Assembly: GCA_018372555.1 (NCBI GenBank)
Contig: JAHAIU010000002.1
Span: 14,510-78,509, forward strand
Direction of reading: 5' to 3'
From: Clostridium sp.
GTDB taxonomy: Bacteria > Bacillota > Clostridia > Clostridiales > Clostridiaceae
DNA: 64,000 bases
The notes below the pieces were generated by a model. It was not told where the DNA came from, made no database searches, and saw only the letters and a list, made by a program, of their open reading frames with translations. Shown here in pieces: positions 53,245-62,420 of the stretch. Made by a program: the position numbers and the translations under genes. How positions within the stretch are numbered: the stretch's first letter is position 1; every line of letters starts with the position of its first letter.

Positions 53245-55599
53245 TTACTCTATCCCTCTTCTATAATGCCCTTTAGTATATTCACTATTATTTATTTCTA
53301 TTTCTTTATTAATCATCTTTATTACTTTTTTAACTTCTAAGTAGCTTTCATCTCTAAATTCTACTCTAAATGAATTTACTCCAAAGCTTTTTAAATCATC
53401 TATTTCATCTATAAGATTTAATGGATATGGATTTATAATATAACTTCTACAGAAAATATCAGTCATAACTCTGAATTTTTCCTTCATTCTATCTACTAAA
53501 GTAAAGCTATCCCTAGTACAAGCTAAATTACAATCCTTATTAGAAGATTTTTCTCCAAAGGTACTGCCTATTGGACAATATTCACTTATCATTAATTCTG
53601 TTTTTCCATAAATTAATCCTTGGACATTGCTTTTATTTCCTTTAAGTAAAGCCTTAATTTCCTTTCTATTAAGCTCTAAACTTAAGGTTGGAATATCAAT
53701 TTCCCTTTGATAAAACTTAAGAGCTTCTGAATTAATAATATTTAATTTGTAATCACCAATAATAAATAATTCTTTTTGATATCTTCTTATAATACCTGCA
53801 TTAACAGTAATTAACCCTTTAATACTACCTTTTAATTTTTCAACAATATTGATAACTTTATCATATTCACTTTTTATTATATTAGGCAGTTTTAAATAAA
53901 AGTTTATATTATTATTTTTACTTGCTTCATCTATTAAATCTTGCATTTTAACAGCATCTCTATCTCTACTAAAAATATCAACTGCTATATTATTTATATC
54001 TTCCTCTATTAATGCTTTTAATTGTTCTTTAGTAATACATTGATATAACATATCTATATTACCTTTACTTTTAATATCTTGTGATTCTATTTTATTTTTA
54101 TTAGGTCTTTTTCTTCTATAAGATTTTGTTATAGATTTTTGCAGACCTTCTAAAGCTTCTCTTCTTAAGTTATTTAAATCACTAATTCTAATAAATCCAT
54201 CTTCAAAATCAATAAATTCAACCTCATTAATTTTAAAAGCTAAATCTTGTGATTTTAAAAGACCTTCTATTACTCTGTCCTTTGTAAGTGGCTTCTTTTC
54301 AGCCTTTTCAACTATTTCACCTTTAAATACATAATCATTATCATTATAATTTATATGTAATTCTAAAGCTTCTCCCACCTTAAATTTAACTTTAGCATTA
54401 ACTAATATTTTTTTATTATAAGCTTTTAAAGAATCCTCAAGAGATGAAAATAGCTTCTTATCTAAGGACTTAAATATCTCATCTGATACCTTGTAATTAG
54501 CAGGAAATATTTTTACCTTATCTCCTCTTTTTGCTTCCTTAACCTCTTTGCCTTTTAATAAAATCTTATTAATTGTAAAGCCAGTATCCTTAACTCTATA
54601 TCCATCGCCTAATGCAATATCTTCTTTTAAGATTATCTCTCCATCTTTTAAAATATTCCCTAATGGTACTCCTGTATTTCTTGGATGATTAAAACTCATC
54701 ATATCCTTACCTAAATTCTTTTTTAGATAAGCTGTTGAAAATCCACCTCTATTAAATAATTGTAATAATTCCCTTTTACCAGAACTTACATTATAATCAG
54801 TTTTGTAAATTTCCTTTTCCACTGCTTTTTTATAATTATCTACTACACCAGCTACATATTCAGGTCTTTTCATTCTACCTTCAATTTTTAATGAATAAGT
54901 ACCAGAGTCTATAATATCTTTTATATTCTCAATAGTACAAGTATCCTTAGGACTTAAAAGATATGCCTTTTTCTCACCAGAATTATTTCCCTTTAATGTA
55001 TATTCCATTCTACAAGGTTGAGCACATCTACCTCTATTTCCACTTCTACCACCTATCATAGAACTCATAAGACATTGACCTGAATATGAAATACATAAGG
55101 CTCCATGAACAAATATCTCTGTTTCTATACCTAAGTCTTTTGATATATACTTTATTTCTTCAAGTGAAAGCTCTCTAGATAATACTATTCTATGGAATCC
55201 TTTTTCTTTAAAGAATAATGCTCCTTCTCCATTATGAATAGTCATTTGAGTAGATGCATGAATTTCAAAATCAGGATAGTCTTCTCTTACTCTTTTAAAT
55301 AATCCTAAATCTTGAAGAATTATTGCATCTGCTCCTACCTCATATAAGAATCCAACATATCTAACTGCTTCTTCAATTTCATTTTCCTTTAATATAGTAT
55401 TTAATGTTACATAAACCTTAACACCATAGCTATGGGCATAATCAATAGCCTTAATCATATTATCATTATCAAAGTTTGATGCATAGGCTCTAGCAGAGAA
55501 CTTACTTCCTCCTAAATAAACTGCATCTGCTCCTTTATTAATTGAAGCTATTAGACTTTCCATGCTCCCAGCTGGAGCTAAAATTTCTATCTTTTCCAT
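53245..55599 (-). CDS. U32 family peptidase with DUF3656-type extension
   Basis: A 784-residue protein. The N-terminal U32 domain has ILAPAGSMESLIASINKGAD and the cysteine cluster VHGALCISYSGQCLMSSMIG / GRSGNRGRCAQPC, plus EGRMKRPEYVAGVV; the C-terminal part includes the collagenase-like DUF3656 region and a further Cys-rich LACTRDSFTLVDR. The cysteines suggest an Fe-S enzyme related to RlhA/TrhP, which hydroxylate rRNA or tRNA. Peptidase activity is doubtful. It sits between zapA and mutS2, usual in clostridia. Confidence 0.93.
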   Translation of the reverse strand: MEKIEILAPAGSMESLIASINKGADAVYLGGSKFSARAYASNFDNDNMIKAIDYAHSYGVKVYVTLNTILKENEIEEAVRYVGFLYEVGADAIILQDLGLFKRVREDYPDFEIHASTQMTIHNGEGALFFKEKGFHRIVLSRELSLEEIKYISKDLGIETEIFVHGALCISYSGQCLMSSMIGGRSGNRGRCAQPCRMEYTLKGNNSGEKKAYLLSPKDTCTIENIKDIIDSGTYSLKIEGRMKRPEYVAGVVDNYKKAVEKEIYKTDYNVSSGKRELLQLFNRGGFSTAYLKKNLGKDMMSFNHPRNTGVPLGNILKDGEIILKEDIALGDGYRVKDTGFTINKILLKGKEVKEAKRGDKVKIFPANYKVSDEIFKSLDKKLFSSLEDSLKAYNKKILVNAKVKFKVGEALELHINYNDNDYVFKGEIVEKAEKKPLTKDRVIEGLLKSQDLAFKINEVEFIDFEDGFIRISDLNNLRREALEGLQKSITKSYRRKRPNKNKIESQDIKSKGNIDMLYQCITKEQLKALIEEDINNIAVDIFSRDRDAVKMQDLIDEASKNNNINFYLKLPNIIKSEYDKVINIVEKLKGSIKGLITVNAGIIRRYQKELFIIGDYKLNIINSEALKFYQREIDIPTLSLELNRKEIKALLKGNKSNVQGLIYGKTELMISEYCPIGSTFGEKSSNKDCNLACTRDSFTLVDRMKEKFRVMTDIFCRSYIINPYPLNLIDEIDDLKSFGVNSFRVEFRDESYLEVKKVIKMINKEIEINNSEYTKGHYRRGIE

Positions 55600-55657
55600 A
55601 AATACTTCTCCTAAACTTTTGTTTATTTCTCTACAATTAATGTATTTCTTCTAATCT

Positions 55658-56311
55658 CTATTTTAGTAAGGCATTACCCTTTCTTTTTTCAGTTACTAAA
55701 TTCACTTGAGAATCTATTAATTTCTTTTCTAAATCTAGAACCTTATATCTATAATTTTGAAGTTGGAATTTAGTTTCTTTATTACTTACTTTTACTGCCT
55801 CATTTTCTTCTTTGCATTTCTTATATGATTCTTCAAGTAATTTACATTCCTCATTTAACTTATTAAACTTATTGCTATAATCTTCGTCTTTCTTTTTTAA
55901 AATTTCATTCACCTTTTTTAAATTTTCTACTTCACTAAAATAATTTTTAAGTTCTTCTCTAAGAGTTAAATTTTCTGATTTTAATACTTCTACCATCTTA
56001 GATAACTCATCATTATTTTCATATTCTTCCCTAACTTCATTTATTCTTTCCTTTAAAGTTGCATTTCTCTCCTCTAAGGATGTATTTTTCTTTATTAAGT
56101 TTTCTATTTCAATATCTGCCTTATATAGCTCGTCTGCTATATTAATAGCTACTAAAGTTGCACCTGCAGTTGAGCTAAGCTTTCTATTCTTCGTCATAAT
56201 ATCCTTTACTTTTTCATCTACATACCTTGCAACCTCTAATAAATACTCCTCTGATTCTCTACCTCTTAAATTATAATCCATACCATTTATATTAATAGTT
56301 ACTACACTCAT
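55658..56311 (-). CDS. zapA: ZapA family cell-division protein, long form
   Basis: ZapA bundles FtsZ filaments. The first 90 residues (SVVTININGMDYNLRGRESE, LEVARYVDEKVKDIMTKN, AGATLVAINIADELYKA) are the ZapA domain; the remaining 125 form a continuous coiled coil rich in Lys and Glu. Standard ZapA is about 90-110 residues, so this 217-residue form is about twice as long. ATG 56311 has GAGGTG at 6 bases; a frame to 56329 overlaps that site. First gene of the zapA-U32-mutS2 set. Confidence 0.88.
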   Translation of the reverse strand: MSVVTININGMDYNLRGRESEEYLLEVARYVDEKVKDIMTKNRKLSSTAGATLVAINIADELYKADIEIENLIKKNTSLEERNATLKERINEVREEYENNDELSKMVEVLKSENLTLREELKNYFSEVENLKKVNEILKKKDEDYSNKFNKLNEECKLLEESYKKCKEENEAVKVSNKETKFQLQNYRYKVLDLEKKLIDSQVNLVTEKRKGNALLK

Positions 56312-56395
56312 AACACACCTCATTAACATAATATTATCCTAACTTAATTTTAACATAAAAACACTTCAGAATGTATATAAATTGCTATCTCTATA

Positions 56396-56460
56396 AAAGA
56401 AAAAGATGGGATTTATAAATAATTATCTTAAACAATAAATATTTATAAGTCTCCATCTTT
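56396..56460 (-). terminator. Long hairpin terminator after pheT
   Basis: AGATGG...TTATAAATA and TATTTATAAG...CCATCT form a stem with one small bulge; the minus-strand tail is CTTTTTCTTTT. It is the second terminator after pheT. Confidence 0.6.
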
Positions 56461-56467
56461 AAATTAA

Positions 56468-56542
56468 CTATATTTCATTTTTTCCTATAGCATAAGCTAT
56501 TTCAAAACCTGCTAAGCAACATAAAATCGATACTATCTCCAT
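56468..56542 (-). CDS. Possible tiny membrane peptide
   Basis: A 24-codon frame reading MEIVSILCCLAGFEIAYAIG plus four residues, hydrophobic, and open further upstream (phrase VIFSGIIIYL) without a start. No good ribosome site. It may be a real small protein, a gene remnant or chance. Confidence 0.2.
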   Translation of the reverse strand: MEIVSILCCLAGFEIAYAIGKNEI

Positions 56543-56570
56543 AAGATAAATTATGATTCCAGAGAATATA

Positions 56571-56662
56571 ACATTAAGAAAAAACTCCATATTGAGTTTT
56601 AACTTTATACTTTTGTAATTCTAAAAGAATTACTTCCTTAATTCTTCATTTTTAATTATCTT
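56571..56662 (-). repeat. Intergenic repeat, module A copy at pheT stop
   Basis: Minus strand: TAATTAAAAATGAAGAATTAA begins in the pheT stop codon region, and the copy ends in the AAAACTC-GAGTTTT hairpin at 56579-56600 that serves as first terminator. Confidence 0.55.
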
Positions 56663-59034
56663 AATGTTGCTCCTAGTTTGTGTTCAAGACTTCTTAAAAT
56701 CTTATCGTGAACTTTATTTACATCATTATCTGTAAGAGTTTTCTTTTCATCTCTATATGCTATTGCATAAGCAATACTCTTCTTACCTTCTGGTATTTGA
56801 GCGCCTTTATAAATATCAAATAATTGAACTTTCTCAACTAAAGCGCTACCTGCTCTTTTAATAGTTTCTTCTATTTCTTGAACTAATACTTCATCATCAA
56901 CAAGTAATGCAATATCTCTAGTTACTGCTGGGAACTTAGGTAATGCTTTATACTTCTTATTAGTCTTAGAATATTCAAATAACATATCTAAGTTAAGTTC
57001 TGCTAAATAACATCCTGTTTCTACACCATAGTTTTCAGAAACATCAGGGTGTACTTCTCCTAAAACTCCAGCCTTTTTATTACCTATCATAATAGCTGCA
57101 GTTTTTCCTGGATGGTATGATGGATTATCGCTTTCACGAGCAAACATAACTCTACTTAAACCTAAAGCTTCTAGAGCATTTTCTACTACTCCCTTTAAAT
57201 CTAGGTAATCGCAGTTACCATACATACCTATAGTTAAGATATTATTCTCAGTAGGAACAGCTGTCTCATCTTCTTTAGGAATATATACCTTTCCTATTTC
57301 AAATAATCTTGCATATTCATTGTTTCTTGAGTAGTTTCTTCCTAAACACTCCATCATTGAATGAATAGTAGTAGTTCTCATAACTGAATAGTCTTCACCT
57401 AAAGGATTTTTTATTTTAATAACATTTCTTAATTCACTATCTTCTGGAACATTGATTTTATCAAATACCTTTGGTGATACAAATGAATAGCTTATTGATT
57501 GATTTAATCCACTAGATACCATAGTACTAACCATTAAATCTCTTAAAACTTCATTTTTATACTTAGGTTCTCTACCTGTAGAAGCACTATATATTGTTGT
57601 TGGTATTTTATCATATCCATAAATTCTTGCAACTTCTTCAGCTATATCTTCCTTAATAGCAATATCTACTCTGAAAGTAGGTATTTTAATATCTAAATTA
57701 TCGCCATTAATTTCAGTTTTTAATTCTAAAGAATCAAGATATTTTTTCATATCTTCTTTAGCTATATCAGTTCCTAAGAATTTGTTAATCCAATTCGAAT
57801 CTACAGTTATATTTCCCTCTTCTTTTTTAGAATTATATATATCTATAGTTCCTTCCATAACTTCACCACAGCCAAGCTCACATACTAAAGCACAAGCTCT
57901 ATTTATAGCTAATTCTGCAAGATTTGGATCTATGTCTTTTTCAAATCTTGATGAACTTTCACTTCTTAAGTTAAGCTTCTTAGAATTTACTCTAATATTA
58001 GTTCCATCAAAATTTGCAGCTTCAAATATAACTGCTGTAGTATCATCTTGAATTTCTGAGTTTAATCCTCCCATAATTCCAGCTAATCCTATAGATGTTT
58101 CATTATCTTTTATACATAAGAAGTTTGAATCTAAAGTTCTTTCTATGCCATCTAAAGTAACGAATTTTTCTTCATCCTTAGCTCTATCTACTACTATTTT
58201 ACCACTCTTTATTTCTCTTGCATCAAAGGCATGCATTGGCTCACCTATTTCAAGCATTACAAAATTAGTTATATCAACTATATTATTAATAGGTCTAACC
58301 CCAGCTTCTAATAGTCTTTCTTGCATCCAGCTTGGTGAAGGCATAACTTTAACATTTTTAACTCCTCTTGCCATATATCTTCTACATAAAGAGTCCTTAA
58401 TTTCAACTTTTAATACATCATTAATATTTTCATTGCACTTTACTTCATAATTAAAGTTTGGCATTTTATAAGTAGTTCCAAGTGTTGCTGCTGTTTCTCT
58501 AGCCATACCTACCATACTTAAGCAATCAGGTCTATTAGATGTAATATCAAAGTCTAAAATAGATTTATTTAAATTTAAATATTTCTTAATATCCATTCCT
58601 AAAGGTGCATCTGTAGGAAGTATCATTAATCCATGAACTGGTTCATCACCAGCAATTCCAAGTTCTTCTTCAGAACAGAACATACCGTTAGAAACTACTC
58701 CTCTAAGCTTACCTTTCTTTATTTCACTACCATCAGCTAATATTGATTTATGAAGAGCTACAGGTACTACATCTTGCTCTTTCATATTAGTTGCTGCAGT
58801 TACTATTTGAATATTTTCTTCTGCTCCAATATTCACTTGACAAACCTTAAGTTTATCAGCATCAGGGTGAGCTGTTATTTCAACTATCTTTCCTGTTACT
58901 ACATTTTTAATTACATCACCTTGAGTAATAACTTCTTCTAATGCAGAACCAGATAAAGTTAATCTATCTCCAAGGTCTTTTGCATCTATATTTATATCAA
59001 CATAATCTTTAAGCCAATTAAATGGTACTTTCAT
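56656..59034 (-). CDS. pheT: Phenylalanine--tRNA ligase, beta subunit
   Basis: A 792-residue PheT: N-terminal EMAP/tRNA-binding domain ([20 protein letters not shown]), B3/B4 editing domain ([28 protein letters not shown]), B5 domain, catalytic-like core ([20 protein letters not shown]) and the C-terminal anticodon-binding FDX-ACB domain ([20 protein letters not shown]). It forms the alpha2-beta2 synthetase with PheS, located 19 bases upstream. Stop codon at the edge of a repeat. Confidence 0.97.
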   Translation of the reverse strand: MKVPFNWLKDYVDINIDAKDLGDRLTLSGSALEEVITQGDVIKNVVTGKIVEITAHPDADKLKVCQVNIGAEENIQIVTAATNMKEQDVVPVALHKSILADGSEIKKGKLRGVVSNGMFCSEEELGIAGDEPVHGLMILPTDAPLGMDIKKYLNLNKSILDFDITSNRPDCLSMVGMARETAATLGTTYKMPNFNYEVKCNENINDVLKVEIKDSLCRRYMARGVKNVKVMPSPSWMQERLLEAGVRPINNIVDITNFVMLEIGEPMHAFDAREIKSGKIVVDRAKDEEKFVTLDGIERTLDSNFLCIKDNETSIGLAGIMGGLNSEIQDDTTAVIFEAANFDGTNIRVNSKKLNLRSESSSRFEKDIDPNLAELAINRACALVCELGCGEVMEGTIDIYNSKKEEGNITVDSNWINKFLGTDIAKEDMKKYLDSLELKTEINGDNLDIKIPTFRVDIAIKEDIAEEVARIYGYDKIPTTIYSASTGREPKYKNEVLRDLMVSTMVSSGLNQSISYSFVSPKVFDKINVPEDSELRNVIKIKNPLGEDYSVMRTTTIHSMMECLGRNYSRNNEYARLFEIGKVYIPKEDETAVPTENNILTIGMYGNCDYLDLKGVVENALEALGLSRVMFARESDNPSYHPGKTAAIMIGNKKAGVLGEVHPDVSENYGVETGCYLAELNLDMLFEYSKTNKKYKALPKFPAVTRDIALLVDDEVLVQEIEETIKRAGSALVEKVQLFDIYKGAQIPEGKKSIAYAIAYRDEKKTLTDNDVNKVHDKILRSLEHKLGATLR

Positions 59035-59053
59035 ATCTTTTTCCTCCTCTTAA

Positions 59054-60073
59054 TTAAAATTGATTTAGGAATCTCATATCACTTTCATATAATAATCTGA
59101 TATCATCTATTCCATATTTAAGCATAACCATTCTGTCTACACCAAAACCAAAAGCAAATCCACTATATACTTCTGGATCGATACCACAATTTCTTAAAAC
59201 TTGAGGATGAACCATACCACAACCTAAAAGTTCGATCCAACCGCTTCCCTTACATACTTTACATCCTTTGCCTTCACAAACGAAGCAAGTTGCATCCATT
59301 TCAGCTGAAGGTTCAGTAAATGGGAAGTGATGTGGTCTAAACTTAGTTTTAACCTTGTCTCCAAACATTTTCTTTGCAAATAATTCTAAAGTCCCTTTAA
59401 GGTCTGCAAAAGTAACTCCTTTATCTATAACTAGCCCTTCCATTTGATAGAATATAGGTGAGTGAGTTGCATCTACTGCATCTGATCTATAAACCTTTCC
59501 AGGTCCTATCATCTTTATAGGAGGAGCTTGATTTTCCATAACTCTAATTTGTACTGGAGAAGTTTGAGTTCTTAATACTAAGTTATCATTTATATAAAAA
59601 GTATCTTGCTCACTTCTTGCAGGATGGTTTTTAGGTATATTTAAAGCTTCAAAGTTATAATAATCTAATTCTACTTCTGGTCCTTCTTCTACAGTGAATC
59701 CCATAGAAATAAATATATCCTTCATACTTTCTAAAGTTAAATCAAGAGGATGTCTCTTACCTACTATATTCTTTTTACCTGGCATAGAAATATCTATAAC
59801 TTCTGAAGCTAACTTTTCATTTTTTTCCTTCTCTTTTATTGATAAAGCAATTTCTTCAATTCTTGCTTCTACTTCGCTTTTAACTTCATTAACAAGCTTA
59901 CCTACTATAGGTCTTTCTTCTTTAGATAGACCTCCCATACTTCTTAGGATAGTAGTTAATTCACCTTTTTTTCCTAAATACTTTACTCTAATTTCTTCTA
60001 ACTTTGCACTATTATTAGCATTTGTTAATTCATTAAATGCATTTTCTTTAATAGAATTTAGCTTTTCTTGCAT
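59054..60073 (-). CDS. pheS: Phenylalanine--tRNA ligase, alpha subunit
   Basis: A 339-residue class II synthetase subunit: N-terminal coiled-coil tRNA-binding arm, motif 1 region [19 protein letters not shown], motif 2 region [20 protein letters not shown] and [19 protein letters not shown], motif 3 [14 protein letters not shown]. Charges tRNA-Phe. AAAAAGGAGGAAG before the ATG. First gene of pheST, under control of the T-box leader more than 350 bases upstream. Confidence 0.97.
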   Translation of the reverse strand: MQEKLNSIKENAFNELTNANNSAKLEEIRVKYLGKKGELTTILRSMGGLSKEERPIVGKLVNEVKSEVEARIEEIALSIKEKEKNEKLASEVIDISMPGKKNIVGKRHPLDLTLESMKDIFISMGFTVEEGPEVELDYYNFEALNIPKNHPARSEQDTFYINDNLVLRTQTSPVQIRVMENQAPPIKMIGPGKVYRSDAVDATHSPIFYQMEGLVIDKGVTFADLKGTLELFAKKMFGDKVKTKFRPHHFPFTEPSAEMDATCFVCEGKGCKVCKGSGWIELLGCGMVHPQVLRNCGIDPEVYSGFAFGFGVDRMVMLKYGIDDIRLLYESDMRFLNQF

Positions 60074-60425
60074 ATTTCTTCCTCCTTTTTAATAATATAT
60101 ATGTTTCAATAATTAACCTACATTTTAAGTGTCTATATTATTTAACGTGAAAAATAATTAAAAGTGTAAATTTCATTAATTGAAAGCTTATATATCTTTT
60201 AATTTTTATATAAGTTGATTCTGTATTTACTTAACTGAAGGTTTTTATATGAACTAATTAATAAAATGTAAAAACCTTATTACAACTTATATACAAATTC
60301 ATGAGCTGTTTGTGCGAGAGCACCATTTCTTGTGATAAATATTTTATTCCATAGGTTAAATCTTTAACTTTATAAAAAATATAAGTTATCTATAAGTGAT
60401 TTAATAATATAATTCCCTATAAAAT
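60074..60425. other. 352-base region between T-box terminator and pheS
   Basis: Much longer than usual distance between a T-box terminator and its gene. AT-rich with no open frame. It carries the motif TTGTGCGAGAGCACCAT (60310-60326), the arm seen in the rqcH-end repeat. Possibly a repeat insertion. No other promoter was identified. Confidence 0.5.
60310..60326. repeat. GTGC/GCAC-armed motif shared with other repeats
   Basis: TTGTGCGAGAGCACCAT matches TTGTGCGATAGTACCAT at 6121-6137 (15 of 17) and, in reverse, resembles GTGCTGTAGCAC at 16492-16503. Probably the terminal part of the module A repeat. Confidence 0.5.
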
Positions 60426-60672
60426 AAAAAAACTCCGTCCCCCTACAAAGGGACGAAGTACCGCGTTACCACCCTAATTGATTATATTACATAATCCAAT
60501 CTTAATTTAAATAACGGTAATACCGCTAGAAACTACTATAATTTCACTTCTAGGACTCCTGAGGGAACTTCAATATAAATTTCTATAAAACAGCTTTCAG
60601 TCTATGGCTATTTCTCCCTGAAAAGTCCTTTATATCTACTTTCTCATTCACAGTCTTTAGTTATTCAATTTA
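60426..60672 (-). promoter_or_regulatory. T-box leader of pheST, phenylalanine-responsive
   Basis: A tRNA-sensing leader that allows read-through when uncharged tRNA-Phe accumulates. The conserved T-box AGGGTGGTAACGCGG is at 60461-60475 (minus strand), followed by a terminator with arms ACTTCGTCCC and GGGGACGGAGT and a T-run at 60426-60459. Stem I lies between about 60545 and 60660. In the specifier loop, GAAGTTCCC contains TTC (60565-60567), a Phe codon, consistent with the pheST genes downstream. About 245 bases from the predicted start at 60672. Confidence 0.9.
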
Positions 60673-60678
60673 CAATTA

Positions 60679-60707
60679 ATTATACAAATAAACTTAATTA
60701 ATTTCAA
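60679..60707 (-). promoter_or_regulatory. SigA-type promoter for T-box pheST
   Basis: Minus-strand TTGAAA (60702-60707), 17-base spacer, perfect TATAAT (60679-60684). Start predicted near 60672. Confidence 0.75.
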
Positions 60708-60825
60708 TATATAAGTTATAATAAAGTTTACTTTTAATTAAATTATACATATTATTAATTAATAATCAAGTAATAATACAATTTAAAAGTATATATTTCA
60801 GAAACAGATTTATTAGAAATTAAAA

Positions 60826-60876
60826 TTTAAGAATGAAAAATGAGAAACTAAGGGAAAACTCATAAATGAGTTTAAA
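60826..60876 (+). repeat. Intergenic repeat, module A, diverged, plus orientation
   Basis: GAATGAAAAATGAGAAACTA then GGGAAAACTCATAAATGAGT, the module A order in a diverged form. It converges with the copy at 60890-60960. Confidence 0.5.
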
Positions 60877-60885
60877 AAACTTACT

Positions 60886-60960
60886 TTTCAAAAACTCTGG
60901 AGAAGTTTTATCATCAATTCTTCATTCTTAATTATTAATTTTCCATTTCTCCACAGCTTC
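60886..60960 (-). repeat. Intergenic repeat, module A, overlapping trmH 3' end
   Basis: Minus strand GGAGAAATGGAAAATTAATA, then GAATGAAGAATTGATGATAA and a hairpin CTTCTCCAGAGTTTTTG. It encodes the last residues and stop of the TrmH-like protein and aligns in the same frame with the end of rqcH. Confidence 0.65.
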
Positions 60961-61726
60961 CTTGTCTAACCTTTTCAAATAAGATTATGGAAGCTGCTAT
61001 AGCAACATTTAAAGATTCTGCATTACCTGGCATTGGAATTTTAACCTTTTTATCAGCTAAATCGAATAATTCATCACTAATTCCATTTCCTTCATTACCT
61101 ACTGCTAAAATAACTTTTCCCCTAAGATTTTCTTCGAAGAAATTTTTAGACTCTTGAAGAGAAGTCGTAATTAATGAAAAACCTTCTGATTTTAGCTTCT
61201 TAATAAAGGTAAAATCATTATCTTCATATATAATAGGTATATAAAAAATAGATCCCATAGTTGATCTTATAGTTTTATCATTATAAATATCAACTGTACC
61301 TTTAGTAAGTATTATTCCGTTAACCCCTGCTGCATGGGCAGTTCTTATAATTGTGCCGAGATTTCCTGGATCTTGAACCTTATCACATATTAAATAGAAA
61401 TCTCCAATTTCATCTTTATTATTATTTATCTTATTTACAACAGCAATAACACCCTGAGGATTTTCTGTTGAAGCTAATTGTGAAAATAAATTATTATTTA
61501 AAATAATAGTATTATCTAAAAGGGTACTATTAAATTCTGATACTAATTTATCTTCATAGCTCTTAGAAATAAAAATATTTTTTATTTCCATATTTGCTTT
61601 TATAGCTTCCTTAACTAATCTTAATCCTTCTAAAATAAATAATCCTTCTTTATCTCTAAATCTTCTTTCTTTAAGTTTTTTTACATACTTAAATAAATTA
61701 TTATCCTTACTTTCAATATAAATCAA
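60935..61726 (-). CDS. TrmH-family (SpoU) 2'-O-ribose RNA methyltransferase
   Basis: A 263-residue SPOUT methyltransferase, similar to YsgA-type 23S rRNA methyltransferases. It has the N-terminal substrate-binding domain (ESKDNNLFKYVKKLKERRFR), motif 1 DKVQDPGNLGTIIRTAHAAG, motif 2 VILAVGNEGNGISDE and motif 3 IPMPGNAESLNVAIAASIIL. TTG 61726, with GAGG at 8 bases, is chosen over GTG 61735. The extra tail GSCGEMEN after EKVRQ is repeat-derived. Placed 13 bases after ktrA; probably one operon. Confidence 0.92.
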   Translation of the reverse strand: MIYIESKDNNLFKYVKKLKERRFRDKEGLFILEGLRLVKEAIKANMEIKNIFISKSYEDKLVSEFNSTLLDNTIILNNNLFSQLASTENPQGVIAVVNKINNNKDEIGDFYLICDKVQDPGNLGTIIRTAHAAGVNGIILTKGTVDIYNDKTIRSTMGSIFYIPIIYEDNDFTFIKKLKSEGFSLITTSLQESKNFFEENLRGKVILAVGNEGNGISDELFDLADKKVKIPMPGNAESLNVAIAASIILFEKVRQGSCGEMEN

Positions 61727-61739
61727 AATTTCCACCTCA

Positions 61740-62408
61740 TTAATTTGATTTAACTATCATTTCTTCTAATCTACTTAAGTCTTCTGCTGAGCCAATGGCA
61801 ACTATAACATCATTATTTTCTATTATATCATCGGCTGATGGAGATAAATTAACTTCATCTCCTCTTTTAATTGCCATAACATTTATTCCATACTTACTTC
61901 TAAGTCTAAGCTCACTTAATGTCTTTCCAGACCATTCTTCTAATACTTGTATTTCCATTACACTATAGTCTTCAGATAGTTCTATATAATCTAAGATATT
62001 TGATGAAACTAAGTTATGTGCTACTCTAACTCCCATATCTTTTTCTGGAAGTATAACCCTATCTGCACCAATCTTATTTAATACCTTAGCATGTAAGTCA
62101 CTATGACCTTTAGCAATTATATATTTAACACCTAATTCTTTTACTAATAATGTAGCCATAATACTTGATTGAATATTATCACCTATAGTAACTACTGCTA
62201 CATCAAAGTTTCTGATACCTAGTGATCTTAAGGCATTTTCATCTGTTGCATCTAATTGAACTGCATGAGTAACACTATCAGCTATTTCTTGAACAATATC
62301 CTCATCTCTATCTATAGCCAATACATCATTACCTAATGAATATAAAGTTTTAGCTATTGAAGAACCAAATCTTCCAAGCCCTATAATTACAAACTGTTTA
62401 CTAGCCAT
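61740..62408 (-). CDS. ktrA: Potassium channel regulatory subunit, TrkA/KtrA family
   Basis: A 222-residue RCK protein. The N-terminal Rossmann domain (QFVIIGLGRFGSSIAKTLYS, DVLAIDRDEDIV, HAVQLDATDENALRSLGI) binds NAD/ATP/ADP; the C-terminal TrkA-C domain is at residues 135-220 (EWSGKTLSELRLRSKYGIN). Length matches KtrA. It gates the KtrB channel, whose gene is 12 bases upstream. GGAGGC precedes the ATG. Confidence 0.94.
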   Translation of the reverse strand: MASKQFVIIGLGRFGSSIAKTLYSLGNDVLAIDRDEDIVQEIADSVTHAVQLDATDENALRSLGIRNFDVAVVTIGDNIQSSIMATLLVKELGVKYIIAKGHSDLHAKVLNKIGADRVILPEKDMGVRVAHNLVSSNILDYIELSEDYSVMEIQVLEEWSGKTLSELRLRSKYGINVMAIKRGDEVNLSPSADDIIENNDVIVAIGSAEDLSRLEEMIVKSN

Positions 62409-62420
62409 ATTGTAAGCCTC

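Larger units (their letters stand above)
56330..56655. other. 326-base gap with two terminators and a tiny reading frame
   Basis: Contains the pheT terminators (56396-56460 and 56579-56600), a module A repeat copy at the pheT stop and a 24-codon frame (56468-56542, minus). The zapA promoter must also lie at its left end; no convincing elements were found. Confidence 0.5.
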
